This document shows positions 18,415 to 25,964 of a stretch of 25,964 nucleotides of DNA, in pieces. This DNA comes from Ectocarpus siliculosus (taxonomy: Eukaryota > Sar > Phaeophyceae > Ectocarpales > Ectocarpaceae): contig FN648858.1 of assembly GCA_000310025.1 (NCBI GenBank), forward strand, positions 1-25,964, written 5' to 3'. The notes beneath the pieces were generated by a model. The model searched no databases and was not told where the DNA came from. It worked only from the letters and a program-made list of their open reading frames with translations. The translations under genes and the position numbers were made by a program. How positions within the stretch are numbered: position 1 is the stretch's first letter; each line of letters begins with the position of its first letter.

Positions 18415-19620
18415 GGCGTCTCATGGGGGCCCATGAGGCACTATGAGGAACCATGAGGTCGTATGAGCTACCATGAGAACAGGGTCATGGGGTCTCATGT
18501 AGTCCCACGAGATAGGCCATGGGGCACCACGAGAGCATTTATTTCCGTGTCAGCCCATGGCATGCCATGGCCGATCTCATGGGACTTTGGGAATAGTGAA
18601 CCCTTGGTGCACCATGAGGAGACATGACATGGGGATATAAAACAGAAAACGAAATTAATTATGAAAATAAAGGTAAAGTATCGGACCTCATGGTGTACCA
18701 TGGGCGACCATGGCGCACCACGGTTAAAGAAATAAATACAGAAAGACAAATAAAAAGGAAAGCATTTTTTTGTTAAACAACCTCACGGGGGGTACCACGA
18801 ACGCCCATGAGTCTACCAAACCTCCCATTGTGCACCACGAGGACCCATGGTCCCTCACGACGGATCATAAGATTTTAGAAAAATAATCTTGAATCAACAA
18901 AATATATTTAAGCCAAATATCCTTGAGTAAAATGGCCATGGTGCCCCATGAGATTTCTCATGAGATTCTCATGAGATCCATGGAAAATAAATGTGTGTCA
19001 AGGGGCCTCATGGTGCGCCGTGGTGAACCAACCATGGTGTTTCATGGTGGGTCATGGTGGGTCATGAGATCCACAACAACTAAAAAAGAGTTATTTTAGC
19101 GTCCCCATGGGCGCCCATGAGAATGTAATGGTGTCTGATGTCCTTCCATGGCACCCCCTGGGGTCTAATGAGACAGCCATCTCATGGTATCCCATGGCAC
19201 CCCCATGGTGTGTGATGGGGTAAGTCTCATTGTATGTCATGATACATACCCCATGGGGTCCCATGGGGTGAGTCTCATGTTATATCACGAGACCCCATGG
19301 TGTCCCATGGGGCACCACGAGACACCACTCACATTGATTCTCATGGGCGCCCATGAGATAACGGCATGTTGGCGATAAGTTTTTTTTTGTTATCTCACGA
19401 GAGAGACCCCATGGTGTCCCATGGGGCACCACGAGACACCATATTGCTTCTCATGGGCGCCCATGAGATAACGGCATGTTGGCAATAATTTTTTTTTGTT
19501 ATCTCACGAGACCCCATGGTGTCCCATGGGGCACCACGAGACACCATATTGATTCTCATCATGGGCGCCCATGAGTAACGGCATGTTGGCAATAATTTTT
19601 TTTTGTTATCTCACGAGACC
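18415..19620. repeat. CATG-saturated repeat field
   Basis: By hand count about 54 CATG tetramers occur in ~1.2 kb, against fewer than 5 expected by chance. They are mostly inside CCATGG, CCATGAG, TCATGGG and CTCATG, with CACGA as the commonest variant. The words run on both strands and are separated by AT-rich fillers at ~18630-18690 and 18725-18775. Frames through it (e.g. MVSHGTPMVCDG) are artefacts of the repeat. Confidence 0.85.
19281..19620 (+). repeat. ~109-bp tandem repeat, three copies plus partial, with palindromes
   Basis: The motif TATCTCACGAG(A) recurs at 19281, 19391, 19500 and 19607 (spacings 110, 109, 107). Each unit has GACCCCATGGTGTCCC, a palindromic block (TCTCATGGGCGCCCATGAGA at 19339-19358 and 19449-19468), ACGGCATGTTGGC, a T-run and GTTATCTC. 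GAGATAAC and GTTATCTC form a further 8-bp inverted pair around the T-run. Confidence 0.88.
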
Positions 19621-19639
19621 CCATTTTAAAGGAGGTGAA

Positions 19640-20417
19640 GCCGTGGGCGGTAGCTTGCTCCTAGAGATAGATGAAGGTAGGTTCTGTCGTTGACACGCTT
19701 GTCCACGACCACGTTGAGATGGGAAAGTTGCTTGTTATTGCTGAGAGACGATCAGCAAGGGTTGAGGTGAAGTGGGGATCCAACTTCACCTCAGGGGGTA
19801 CTACGCAGACGAGACCAATCCTAAGAGGGTAGGTGTCTGAAGGGTGTACCTCCTGGGACCGACCCACATCCTATCAACAATAAGATATACCCTATTTAAG
19901 CTAGCTGCCACACTCCTTAACACTAGCCCACCCTGAATATCATATATATATGCAGATTCTATAATCAAATCAATGCTCAAATCCAAAAAGCTACAATAAA
20001 GATTTTAGCTGACGGTTGATGCTCATGAATCGAAGATATGACTCTTCACAAAACAACCAAAAGGAGGGTGAGTTGTAGAAATATCCCGAATCAACCCCCA
20101 CACCATCATTGAGACGAAAGAAGGATCGGACGGTCACGAGACGACACATCGACATCTCAATGACAACGCTCATACCAATGAAGGGATAAAGCCAAAAAAA
20201 ATATGTAGTGCTGCAGAGCACGCTATCCCCGACAGACGACGACAAGGGAAATAAAATCAAAACCGAAACGCCACACACCACTCTTTACGCGCACCCGCGC
20301 GTATGACAAACGGGAGGAATGAGGGTGACTACCCGAGAGAGTCCCAAAATACGGCAACAAAACTTAAAACCCAAGCAAATTTCCGAACGAATACGGCCTT
20401 TGATACTGGACGCGACG
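19640..20417. other. AT-richer intergenic stretch, no gene seen
   Basis: The base composition shifts from the CATG field. No frame with a recognised domain was found on either strand. A strong hairpin lies at 19763-19793 and an ATATATATA tract near 19942. It could be non-coding retroelement sequence, but I found no terminal repeats. Confidence 0.4.
19763..19793. repeat. 11-bp perfect stem-loop
   Basis: TGAGGTGAAGT and ACTTCACCTCA flank a 9-nt loop (GGGGATCCA). There is no T-run directly after it, so terminator function is not suggested. Confidence 0.75.
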
Positions 20418-20419
20418 TA

Positions 20420-20623
20420 CAGATGGCGCCCGCACTTAAGAACATCTTAATTTGCGTGAGGCTGGGGTTCTTAGTTGCCTGTTGAGGCTGCGAATGGCCA
20501 TTATATAGGTTTTAGTGTGAGGTTCTTAACGGGGACCACTAAAATACGCTCATGTTCATGAGTTTTGGATTTTTTGAGCCTCATGTTCTTAACAGGTAGG
20601 TTCTTAAGTGCGGGCGCCATCTG
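20420..20623. mobile_element. Tc1/mariner-like MITE (204 bp) with TA target duplication
   Basis: A 24-bp terminal repeat beginning CAGATGGCGCCCGCAC (20420-20443) is matched perfectly in reverse complement at 20600-20623. TA flanks both sides (20418-20419, 20624-20625), the duplication made by Tc1/mariner-type transposases. There is no coding capacity. GTTCTTA is repeated several times inside (near 20469, 20522, 20584, 20600), perhaps as subterminal transposase-binding sites. Confidence 0.88.
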
Positions 20624-21083
20624 TAAAGGGGAAAGAATCAACGCAATCTAGGAAAGCGTCAAGGAAGGGCGGGAGAAACGAACGACAGGCCAACGCACTG
20701 AGAACAATTTCCAGCGTGTCAAGGAACCCAAACCGTATAGAGAGGCGGCCACGGCAAGACGTCTGAGAAGCGATCTGACGAACCTCGCCCTGGCTCGCTG
20801 GCGATGCACAACACAGAAGAAAGACATAAACACAAGAAAAAAAGTCGTAGAAATACACACAACAACACAACGACTCAAGGGCTCGACGATGATGAAGGCG
20901 TCGCCTGCATGTAGCGATGACGGAGACGAAGTAGAACGAAGTGTGGATGACGACGAAAGTCCACGGGAGAAGACGACGCAACGGGATGGAAGCCCGAAGT
21001 AATAGACCTAGACGACACTGCTGCGGCACGGTGGAGCTAAAGGAAAAAAAATTAGTTGGCCAAAGACGAACCAAGGGAAATAC

Positions 21084-21233
21084 GGGGAACTCGGTGTCCA
21101 CTTGGTCAGAGGCAAGCTACACCGACGAAACTTGGGGAACTCTTTTTCCAAGTGTTCAGAGGGAAACAACACCGACGAAACTTGGGGAACTCTTTTTCCA
21201 AGTGTTCAGAGGCAAACCACACGGACGGAGGAA
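21084..21233 (+). repeat. 50-bp tandem repeat, about three copies
   Basis: GGGGAACTC starts units at 21084, 21134 and 21184, each continuing through TTCCAAGTG-TTCAGAGG and ACACCGACGAAACTT. Copies 2 and 3 are nearly identical; copy 1 is diverged (CGGTGTCCACTTGG). The period is not a multiple of three, so it is unlikely to encode protein repeats. Confidence 0.85.
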
Positions 21234-21979
21234 ACTTCGGAGGAAGCCCTTCAAAAGAACCAAATACGAACGAACAGAAAAAAAACAAAAAAAATAAAAA
21301 AACAAGGAAAAGACGAGAGAGAACTTGCATCCAGGTCGCGGCAGTTCACTGATTCAGACGAATGCATGCAACAAGGAAGAAGAATCATTCGACACCGCGT
21401 GTCTTGAGGCCGTGTTGGCCCTGCACCCAAACACTAAATAAACCAACAAAGAAAATTGACAAGAAAAAGAAAAAGAAAAAAAAAACAGAACCCAAGAGAG
21501 ACCAACTCGTACATGAAACTACGACGCTAAGAAGAAATATTGGGAACAGCCGACGGTAAGGAGTCAGTAATGAGAGGAGTGCGACCCCGGGCGTCGCCCA
21601 GAGGGCGCGAGCGATGTTTTTCTAAACACCACGATCCACAGACGGCGTCCACGGCGGTGGGTGGAGTAGAGGTGTCACGGTAGCATGAACGGGCGCTAAA
21701 TACTGAGAATCATTCCATTTCACGATGGTTTGAGGAGGGCTAGGGTATACCCCAGGGTGTACCTGAATCGTTGGCGGAGCCCCTCTAGAGCTCCGCCTCA
21801 ACACGTGTTTTGGGTGATCGCTCACTGTTGATACGGCCAATCTCGGAAGAGGAACTTTGACCCACATCGCTAAGCAGCAACCAGTTGTGAGTCAATGCAG
21901 GAGGTAGACCCCCCTTGCTAGTCCCTCCTTGATTAGTCCCCCCTTGTTAGTTCCCCCTTAACTTAAATGGCAAGAGACC

Positions 21980-22021
21980 ATGAACCTAACCATGAAATGG
22001 ATGAACCTGACCATGAAATGG
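21980..22021 (+). repeat. 21-bp duplication
   Basis: ATGAACCTAACCATGAAATG(G) is followed directly by a copy with one A-to-G change. Just upstream (21906-21960) a looser repeat of CCTTGnTAGTCCC occurs three times. Confidence 0.8.
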
Positions 22022-22263
22022 AAGAAACTAATTGAACCCTAGCCAGTGCTTGTTACGCTAACACATACATGAGTGAGCTACCTTAAGCAATAGCGTTATA
22101 ACCACTGTGACATGGTGGAGGACGTAGAGAAAACTTTAGTTTCGTTTACACGCAGGGGCGTTTGCTGTTGGTTCAGTTGCTGCTTGCTTCAACTGACGAT
22201 CTTTTTTAGAGAGGTTGGACTCGCTCACAATCGTGCAGAATTCAGTCGCTTATAGGGTTATTA

Positions 22264-22279
22264 TTAACCCTTTGGAGTC
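22264..22279 (+). mobile_element. Left end of a piggyBac-type transposon (TTAA + CCCTTTGG...)
   Basis: TTAA at 22264-22267 followed by CCCTTTGGAGTC has the form of piggyBac-superfamily ends (TTAA target site then CCCT/CCCTTT). It lies about 220 bases upstream of the first possible ATG of the transposase frame and is in the right orientation. The right end is beyond the window, so the terminal repeat cannot be paired. Confidence 0.65.
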
Positions 22280-22646
22280 TTCGGCCGGTCTGAGAGATCA
22301 TTGATTGATCATTTTATCCATTTTTTTATTTTTTATCGGGCTGAACAGACGGTCTAGTCGTGTAGGGGAGGATAGGAAAAAAACCCGAACCCGCACGCAG
22401 AGGAGTTGTACAGCACAGCATGCTAAACGAGGGCACGCCACACACACGCCACGCACAAACCACAAAAGGGTGCGCCGAGAGCTCATGGGGAGGCATCTAC
22501 GCCCCGCGTGGTCTGCCCTGTCTATCTGGGCGGCGTTGTTGGTAGTGCTTGCGGTTGCACTACCAGCAGCGCCAGTTGGTATTCCTGCTTCTACATTGGC
22601 GCCCGTCTCCCGCGTGCAGCAGTCCACACTCGCTTTGTACGCTGGC

Positions 22647-23071
22647 ATGGAGGACGGCGCGGCTGACATCGACCCATATGAGCCTAGCGATGATGGGGAT
22701 TCAGACGACGAGTTTGATCTAGTCCCCAAGTCCCGAGCGCGGTATGCTGCAAACTCGCACAACGCTGGTCTCAACACGAGGGGGGCAGCTCGACACCATC
22801 AATAACAGCGGCAGCAGCATCCCACCCCGGCATCACCGGTCACGCCGCCGGCTCGGACGGCCGCGCGTGAGCCGCGACAACCGATGCATCTGCGGATAGC
22901 GGAGTCGAAGCGGCAAGCGCGGGAGGCAGCAGAGCGGGGGCAGCAGCAGTGGGAGCAACAGCAGCAGCAACCATCACCGGAGCCTGCTCCAGCCAACAGC
23001 TCAAACTCGCAACAACAACAGACCCCGGCACGACCGTTGACGGAGCTGCTCCGGACAACGTCGCGTGAGCC

Positions 23072-23112
<41 letters not shown>
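22647..23112 (+). pseudogene. Acidic and Gln-rich N-terminal part of the transposase (frame 1)
   Basis: It begins with an acidic segment (EPSDDGDSDDEFD) usual for piggyBac N-termini, then His/Gln-, Pro- and Ala-rich sequence with short Q-runs and a 14-residue Q-run encoded mainly by CAG (from ~23071). A TAA at 22803-22805 sits in CAA-TAA-CAG, as expected if a Gln codon mutated. The same frame continues open after it to 23186, showing that it was formerly coding. Confidence 0.6.
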
Positions 23113-23113
<1 letters not shown>

Positions 23114-23517
23114 AGCAGCAGCAACAGCAACCGTCCCCACCGGATCCTTCTCCGGCCACGAAGTCCGTATGCGGCGCTATCATTAGCCGCGGCTCACGGA
23201 CCGGGCAAAAGTGCGGCAACAAGGTTGGAGGTAGAACAGCAGGGTTTTGCAAGCACCATGATGGACAACAAAAGCGCCGCAAAACGGCCTCAGGTGCAGC
23301 TGTTGGAGTGGGGGACAGCGTCCAGGCAGGGAATTATGACTCGGAGTCGGAGTTGGGTGGTGGCGTGGACGAATTGCAGACTCCTGGTGCGCATCCTGTC
23401 ATAGCGAAGTCCAGGGAACTGCACTACGCGCAGGCCGGGAAAATCCAGGATGAGGGCTTCAGGGCAGCGCAGGAGAGTGTGTGGCACCTCAAGCACCACA
23501 AACTCCCAAAACCAAAG
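23113..23517 (+). pseudogene. Zinc-knuckle-like segment of the transposase (frame 2)
   Basis: After the CAG tract the protein-like frame shifts by one base: QQQQQPSPPDPSPATKS, then CGAIISRGSRTGQKCG...GFCKHH. The C-x13-C-x11-C-x-H-H pattern (23170-23259) with GRTGQ.CG resembles small Cys/His motifs common in algal and large-virus proteins. It is followed by a basic KRRK. Removing one A from the CAACAAGCAG stretch near 23111-23116 would keep one frame throughout. It leaves in phase 0 at AAG|GTGCGC, matching the next exon. Confidence 0.6.
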
Positions 23518-23909
23518 GTGCGCCACATAGTGCTTCGCCTACCTTTGAGCGCTGGTGTGTTTCCATGAAATTGTACGTCTGCGTGAGAAAAAACCGTGAA
23601 GCACACAACAGTGTGCTTTGATTAGGTACAATAAACACAGTCTACACACGTTTCTTGTTCACTGTTTTTGGAGTAGCACCGACCCCGCACAATGTAGACG
23701 GCTGACTAACGACAAATGTGTGTGTCGCTCATTGCCGTAGGCGATACTTCTATGTGTCTGTCGTACTGTGACCAATCGTAGTGTATGTTTGTACCATTGC
23801 GCCGTGTGTTGTTCGGTGCTGCTGTACGACTCTATTTTTCTTTCGGGTGTATTTATGAGTTGCCCTCTAACGATACCCGTCCCTGGTGTTTTTTGTTGGC
23901 CTTTTCCAG

Positions 23910-24191
23910 GCTGGTGACCCACCCCCCCCTCCCATGCCGGACGATCCCAAAGGGTGGGTGTTGGAGGGACTACCCCGGGACGAGTCATCCGATCCGTACA
24001 AGCGACGGAACAAACACCCCGGCGGCAACAACTTCAGCCTATCGGACCAGCTGAAGACGAGTCTACCGAACGTCGACAAGCAAGGGCTAGCTGCTTTGCG
24101 TTCTTTCGTCAACGGGAAGGGTGGGGGTCTCCCATTCATGTTCTTCGAGAAGAGTTTCCCGAAGGAGGCGCAGGACGTCGTCCTCGAGGAG
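23910..24191 (+). CDS. Transposase exon: Pro-rich and linker region
   Basis: A pyrimidine-rich TTTTCCAG precedes it and GAGGAG|GTGAGG follows, phase 0 on both sides. It encodes GDPPPPPMPDDPKGWVLEGL, a basic KRRNKHPGG patch and a mixed-charge helical region ending DVVLEE. Such sequence commonly precedes the piggyBac core. No known catalytic residues are expected here. Confidence 0.65.
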
Positions 24192-24888
24192 GTGAGGAAA
24201 ACCAAGGTCGTGCTTTGTGTCTTTCAAAAATATTCTGCGAGTTAGGGCATACCCCCCCCCGACAAACAACAAAAAAGTGGTGTTCAAGTCGTGGAATGGT
24301 GTTCATCATGCCACGCGGCAGGAGGACGAGTATACCGGCCACCACGCGCACTATAGCATAAGCACGTACTGTGTAACGGTCGACAGTGTCCACGAAGCAG
24401 TTTTCACTTCGAATTTCACTTCGAACTGTTTGTGAGGGCATGGGTTTATCGTTACATGTTGAGACGTGCAGGAGCTTTGCTTAGACGGTCGGGGGGGGGG
24501 GAAGGGGGCATTCGTGAAACACGATGGGGCTAGGATCCACCAGGTATCAGAGTCGACAAGAAAAAGCATGCATACGTCAAAAGGTAGGCAGCGACGACGC
24601 GTGAAAGTAGTTCTAGCATCGCAGTCGCCAAAACAATTACCATCATCAGCGACACTGTAAATAACACCAGTCACATTGCACGGAACCCGCAGGAGTCATG
24701 TATGCCTTCATGGCTACCTTAAACCAGGGGCTATGTTTTCGAAGGGACGCTGTGCACCACCAACTATCTTCAAGATGTTGTGCTACGCTTCCTCCAGGCT
24801 GGATAACTTTTCGTTGTGCTAATTTGTTTTTCACAGATCCCTCTTTTGTCCCGCCCCTTCCCGCCTTTATATCCCGTCCTCTTACCAG
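24192..24888 (+). other. Intron of the transposase gene (697 nt)
   Basis: Bounded by GTGAGG and a long pyrimidine tract ending CTCTTACCAG. It contains a G-run at 24490 and short tracts. An alternative acceptor at TTTTTCACAG (24837) opens a frame that stops at 24971-24973 and does not join the transposase. Confidence 0.55.
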
Positions 24889-25268
24889 ACGAACGGGTAC
24901 GTCAACTTCTGCGCCGACGAGTCTGACCCGCCCCTTGAACACCAAGAAGATCGGCACCGGGCGAAGAAGGTGACGCGTGGCTTTCAGACGGTGCCGTACA
25001 AGGACCTGGCGGATGGATCTCGAGAGTACGGTTTCGAGCGCAAGCACCTGTATGGCGTGATGGGTATCCTGATCACCGCGGGAATCACCCAGAAGCGGCG
25101 GATCACCGATCACTGGGGAGTGGAAGCCCATGACAACTACCCCCTGGTCCGTGCCTGTATGCCTCGAGACCTGTTTGTCCTGTTCTACGGCCGCTTCTTC
25201 CACTTGGCCCCGGCCACCGGCAAGCTGAACAAGGACGATCCCCAGTACGACTGCAAACACCACATCAG
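24889..25268 (+). CDS. Transposase exon: N-terminal part of the piggyBac (DDE_Tnp_1_7) domain
   Basis: A 380-nt exon, phase 0 in and phase 2 out (CATCAG|GTATGC). It contains NGYVNFCADES, then KDLADGSREYGFERKHLYGV, GILITAGITQKRRITDHWG and RDLFVLFYGRFFHL. The order (helical 'flGi.i.mGi...l..yW' region followed by 'm...rF..i...lhf') is that of piggyBac transposases before the catalytic core. Confidence 0.8.
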
Positions 25269-25815
25269 GTATGCCCGATAACGTGTATGTTTCGTTTCCC
25301 TCGGATGTGTTGCCTGCTCCGCCCCTTCAGCACAACGGCCTAGGATATGTATTCCCCAAACGTGAAAAATAACGAAGTATGTACTAGAAGAAACGTCTCA
25401 ATAAGAAAACAGAGGAGTGACCCCTAAAAAAGAATACTCTACTGTTCGTAAGACACGAGGGGTGGCGGGGGGGGGGGAGTGTTTGTGTCGAATAATAAAA
25501 CTCAGAAATATATACCAAGCAAACAGCTTTTGTCTCTCTCTTCCCTCTCTCCAATGTGCTACCCATCCCCTCATATGAAGTTCATGAAAACGGACCCCTC
25601 AGGCCCGCGGGCAGCTGCGTTGGCATAAAGTGTATGTCGTTGTCGGAGCGCGAAGCGCCCATAACGACGCCGGCCCAAAAATACGCCGGGTAGCTCGGCA
25701 GATGCTGTGTTTCGACGGTATAATGTTTCCCGACGAAACAAGTGTGCCCTCCGTCAGACCGCGTACGATGAATTGTTCGAATGTGACCACAAAAAATATC
25801 TGCTACTCTTGGCAG
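25269..25815 (+). other. Intron of the transposase gene (547 nt)
   Basis: GTATGC ... CTCTTGGCAG. It contains a poly-G run near 25467 and frames on both strands without recognised motifs. Confidence 0.65.
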
Positions 25816-25964
25816 GAAGCTGGAGGACGTGTTGAACAAGTGCTGGAGCGAGCTTGTGGAACCGGGCGCATGGCTATCGTACGACGAGCAGATGGTTAAG
25901 AGCACGGCGAGAGTGATGTTCGCGCTCATGAGGTTCAACAAGGCGAAGCCTATCAAGCACGGTG
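25816..25964 (+). CDS. Transposase exon: start of the catalytic core, cut by the window edge
   Basis: It enters in phase 2 and reads KLEDVLNKCWSELVEPGAWL, then SYDEQMVKSTARVMFALMRF and KAKPIKHG. The Asp at 25883-25885 aligns with the first catalytic Asp. The Gly-Arg that normally follows (fkGR) reads STAR here, a mild divergence. The second and third Asp and any C-terminal zinc motif would lie beyond the window. Confidence 0.85.

Larger units (their letters stand above)
20626..22263. other. Intergenic, short tandem repeats, no gene seen
   Basis: Contains the 50-bp repeat at 21084-21233, A-rich tracts at 21275-21310 and 21460-21490, and small duplications at 21906-22021. Frames here are Lys/Arg-rich on one strand and Phe/Leu/Ser-rich on the other, as expected from biased composition. 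No domain was recognised. Confidence 0.5.
22485..25964 (+). pseudogene. piggyBac-type transposase gene, interrupted, 3' truncated by window
   Basis: Model: first coding segment to 23517, then exons 23910-24191, 24889-25268 and 25816 onwards. Junctions are AAG|GTGCGC, CCAG|GCTGGT, GAG|GTGAGG, ACCAG|ACGAAC, CAG|GTATGC and GGCAG|GAAGCT, with phases 0, 0 and 2. The transposase domain is recognisable: an upstream FERKHLYGVMGILITAG helix region with DHWG, then LSYDEQMVKSTARVMFALMR and KPIKHG. The Asp of YDEQM (25883-25885) matches the first of the three catalytic Asp residues of piggyBac (D268 in the T. ni enzyme). The Q-rich N-terminus has a TAA at 22803-22805 and a frame change near 23113, so the copy looks decayed unless splicing avoids both. 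A start at 22647 (MEDGAADIDPYEPSDDGDSD) is more transposase-like than 22485, whose product begins with a hydrophobic stretch. Confidence 0.75.

Noticed and set aside
18495-19592. Open frames through the CATG field (e.g. MVSHGTPMV...)
   Set aside because: They follow the repeat on both strands, have no stable period in protein terms and no start context.
18415-19620. CRISPR array
   Set aside because: Repeats are palindromic words of variable spacing without unique spacers of constant length, and no cas genes are present.
19763-19793. Transcription terminator
   Set aside because: The stem is strong but there is no following T-run, and the genome is eukaryotic.
20604-21101. 165-residue minus-strand frame rich in Phe, Leu, Cys and Ser
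   Set aside because: Composition follows from the purine-rich plus strand; it overlaps the MITE end and the start of the 50-bp repeat and shows no motif.
11173-22805. Reassigned genetic code (TAA/TAG as Gln), suggested by the in-frame TAG in VWD and TAA in the Q-rich region
   Set aside because: About 3.7 kb of other exon sequence has no TAA or TAG in frame and uses CAA/CAG freely. A reassigned code would show these codons often. Two local mutations are simpler.
22298-23282. Minus-strand frames with long poly-Cys, poly-Ala or poly-Leu runs
   Set aside because: They are antisense readings of the CAG/CAA tract in the transposase gene.

Overview
The window looks like nuclear DNA of a eukaryotic alga, most likely a brown alga or another stramenopile. 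This is inferred from GT-AG introns of several hundred bases, Pro/Thr spacer exons of the APTPEPTPAP type, CAG-encoded polyglutamine, long poly-G and poly-A runs, and much repeat-derived sequence. There are no prokaryotic operons, tRNAs, rRNAs or CRISPR arrays.

Left half (about 2.0-15.4 kb): one large plus-strand gene, reconstructed by hand from splice sites and reading phase. Nineteen candidate exons (2042-15425) add up to 3783 nt, a whole number of codons (nominally 1260 residues). In order they encode a signal peptide, a short exon, three copies of a 10-Cys module each followed by a Pro/Thr spacer exon, a fourth spacer, an unidentified Cys-containing domain, a secreted phospholipase A2-like domain, a von Willebrand factor type D (VWD) domain with its downstream Cys module, a beta-rich region, and a C-terminal DUF2135/YfaP-like domain. 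The repeated modules sit in an intragenic tandem duplication with a period of about 1.15-1.25 kb that includes the introns. The predicted product is a secreted, mosaic extracellular-matrix or cell-surface protein. An in-frame TAG lies in the VWD exon, so this allele may be broken or there may be a sequence error.

Middle (15.4-22.26 kb): no convincing genes. It holds a 948-bp foldback-type element bounded by 73-75 bp inverted repeats (16776-17723), a 1.2-kb field saturated with the palindrome CATG (18415-19620) that ends in a ~109-bp tandem repeat, a small TA-flanked MITE with 24-bp perfect terminal repeats (20420-20623), and short tandem repeats.

Right end (22264 to the window edge): a piggyBac-type DNA transposon. 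It starts at TTAA followed by CCCTTTGG and encodes an acidic, Q-rich N-terminus, a small Cys/His zinc-knuckle-like motif and the piggyBac transposase domain, interrupted by introns. The first catalytic Asp is present and the gene runs off the window. A TAA and a frameshift in the Q-rich part suggest a decayed copy.

The first 2 kb holds repeats (an ~82-bp direct repeat and a family of ~31-bp inverted repeats) and no gene that I can support.
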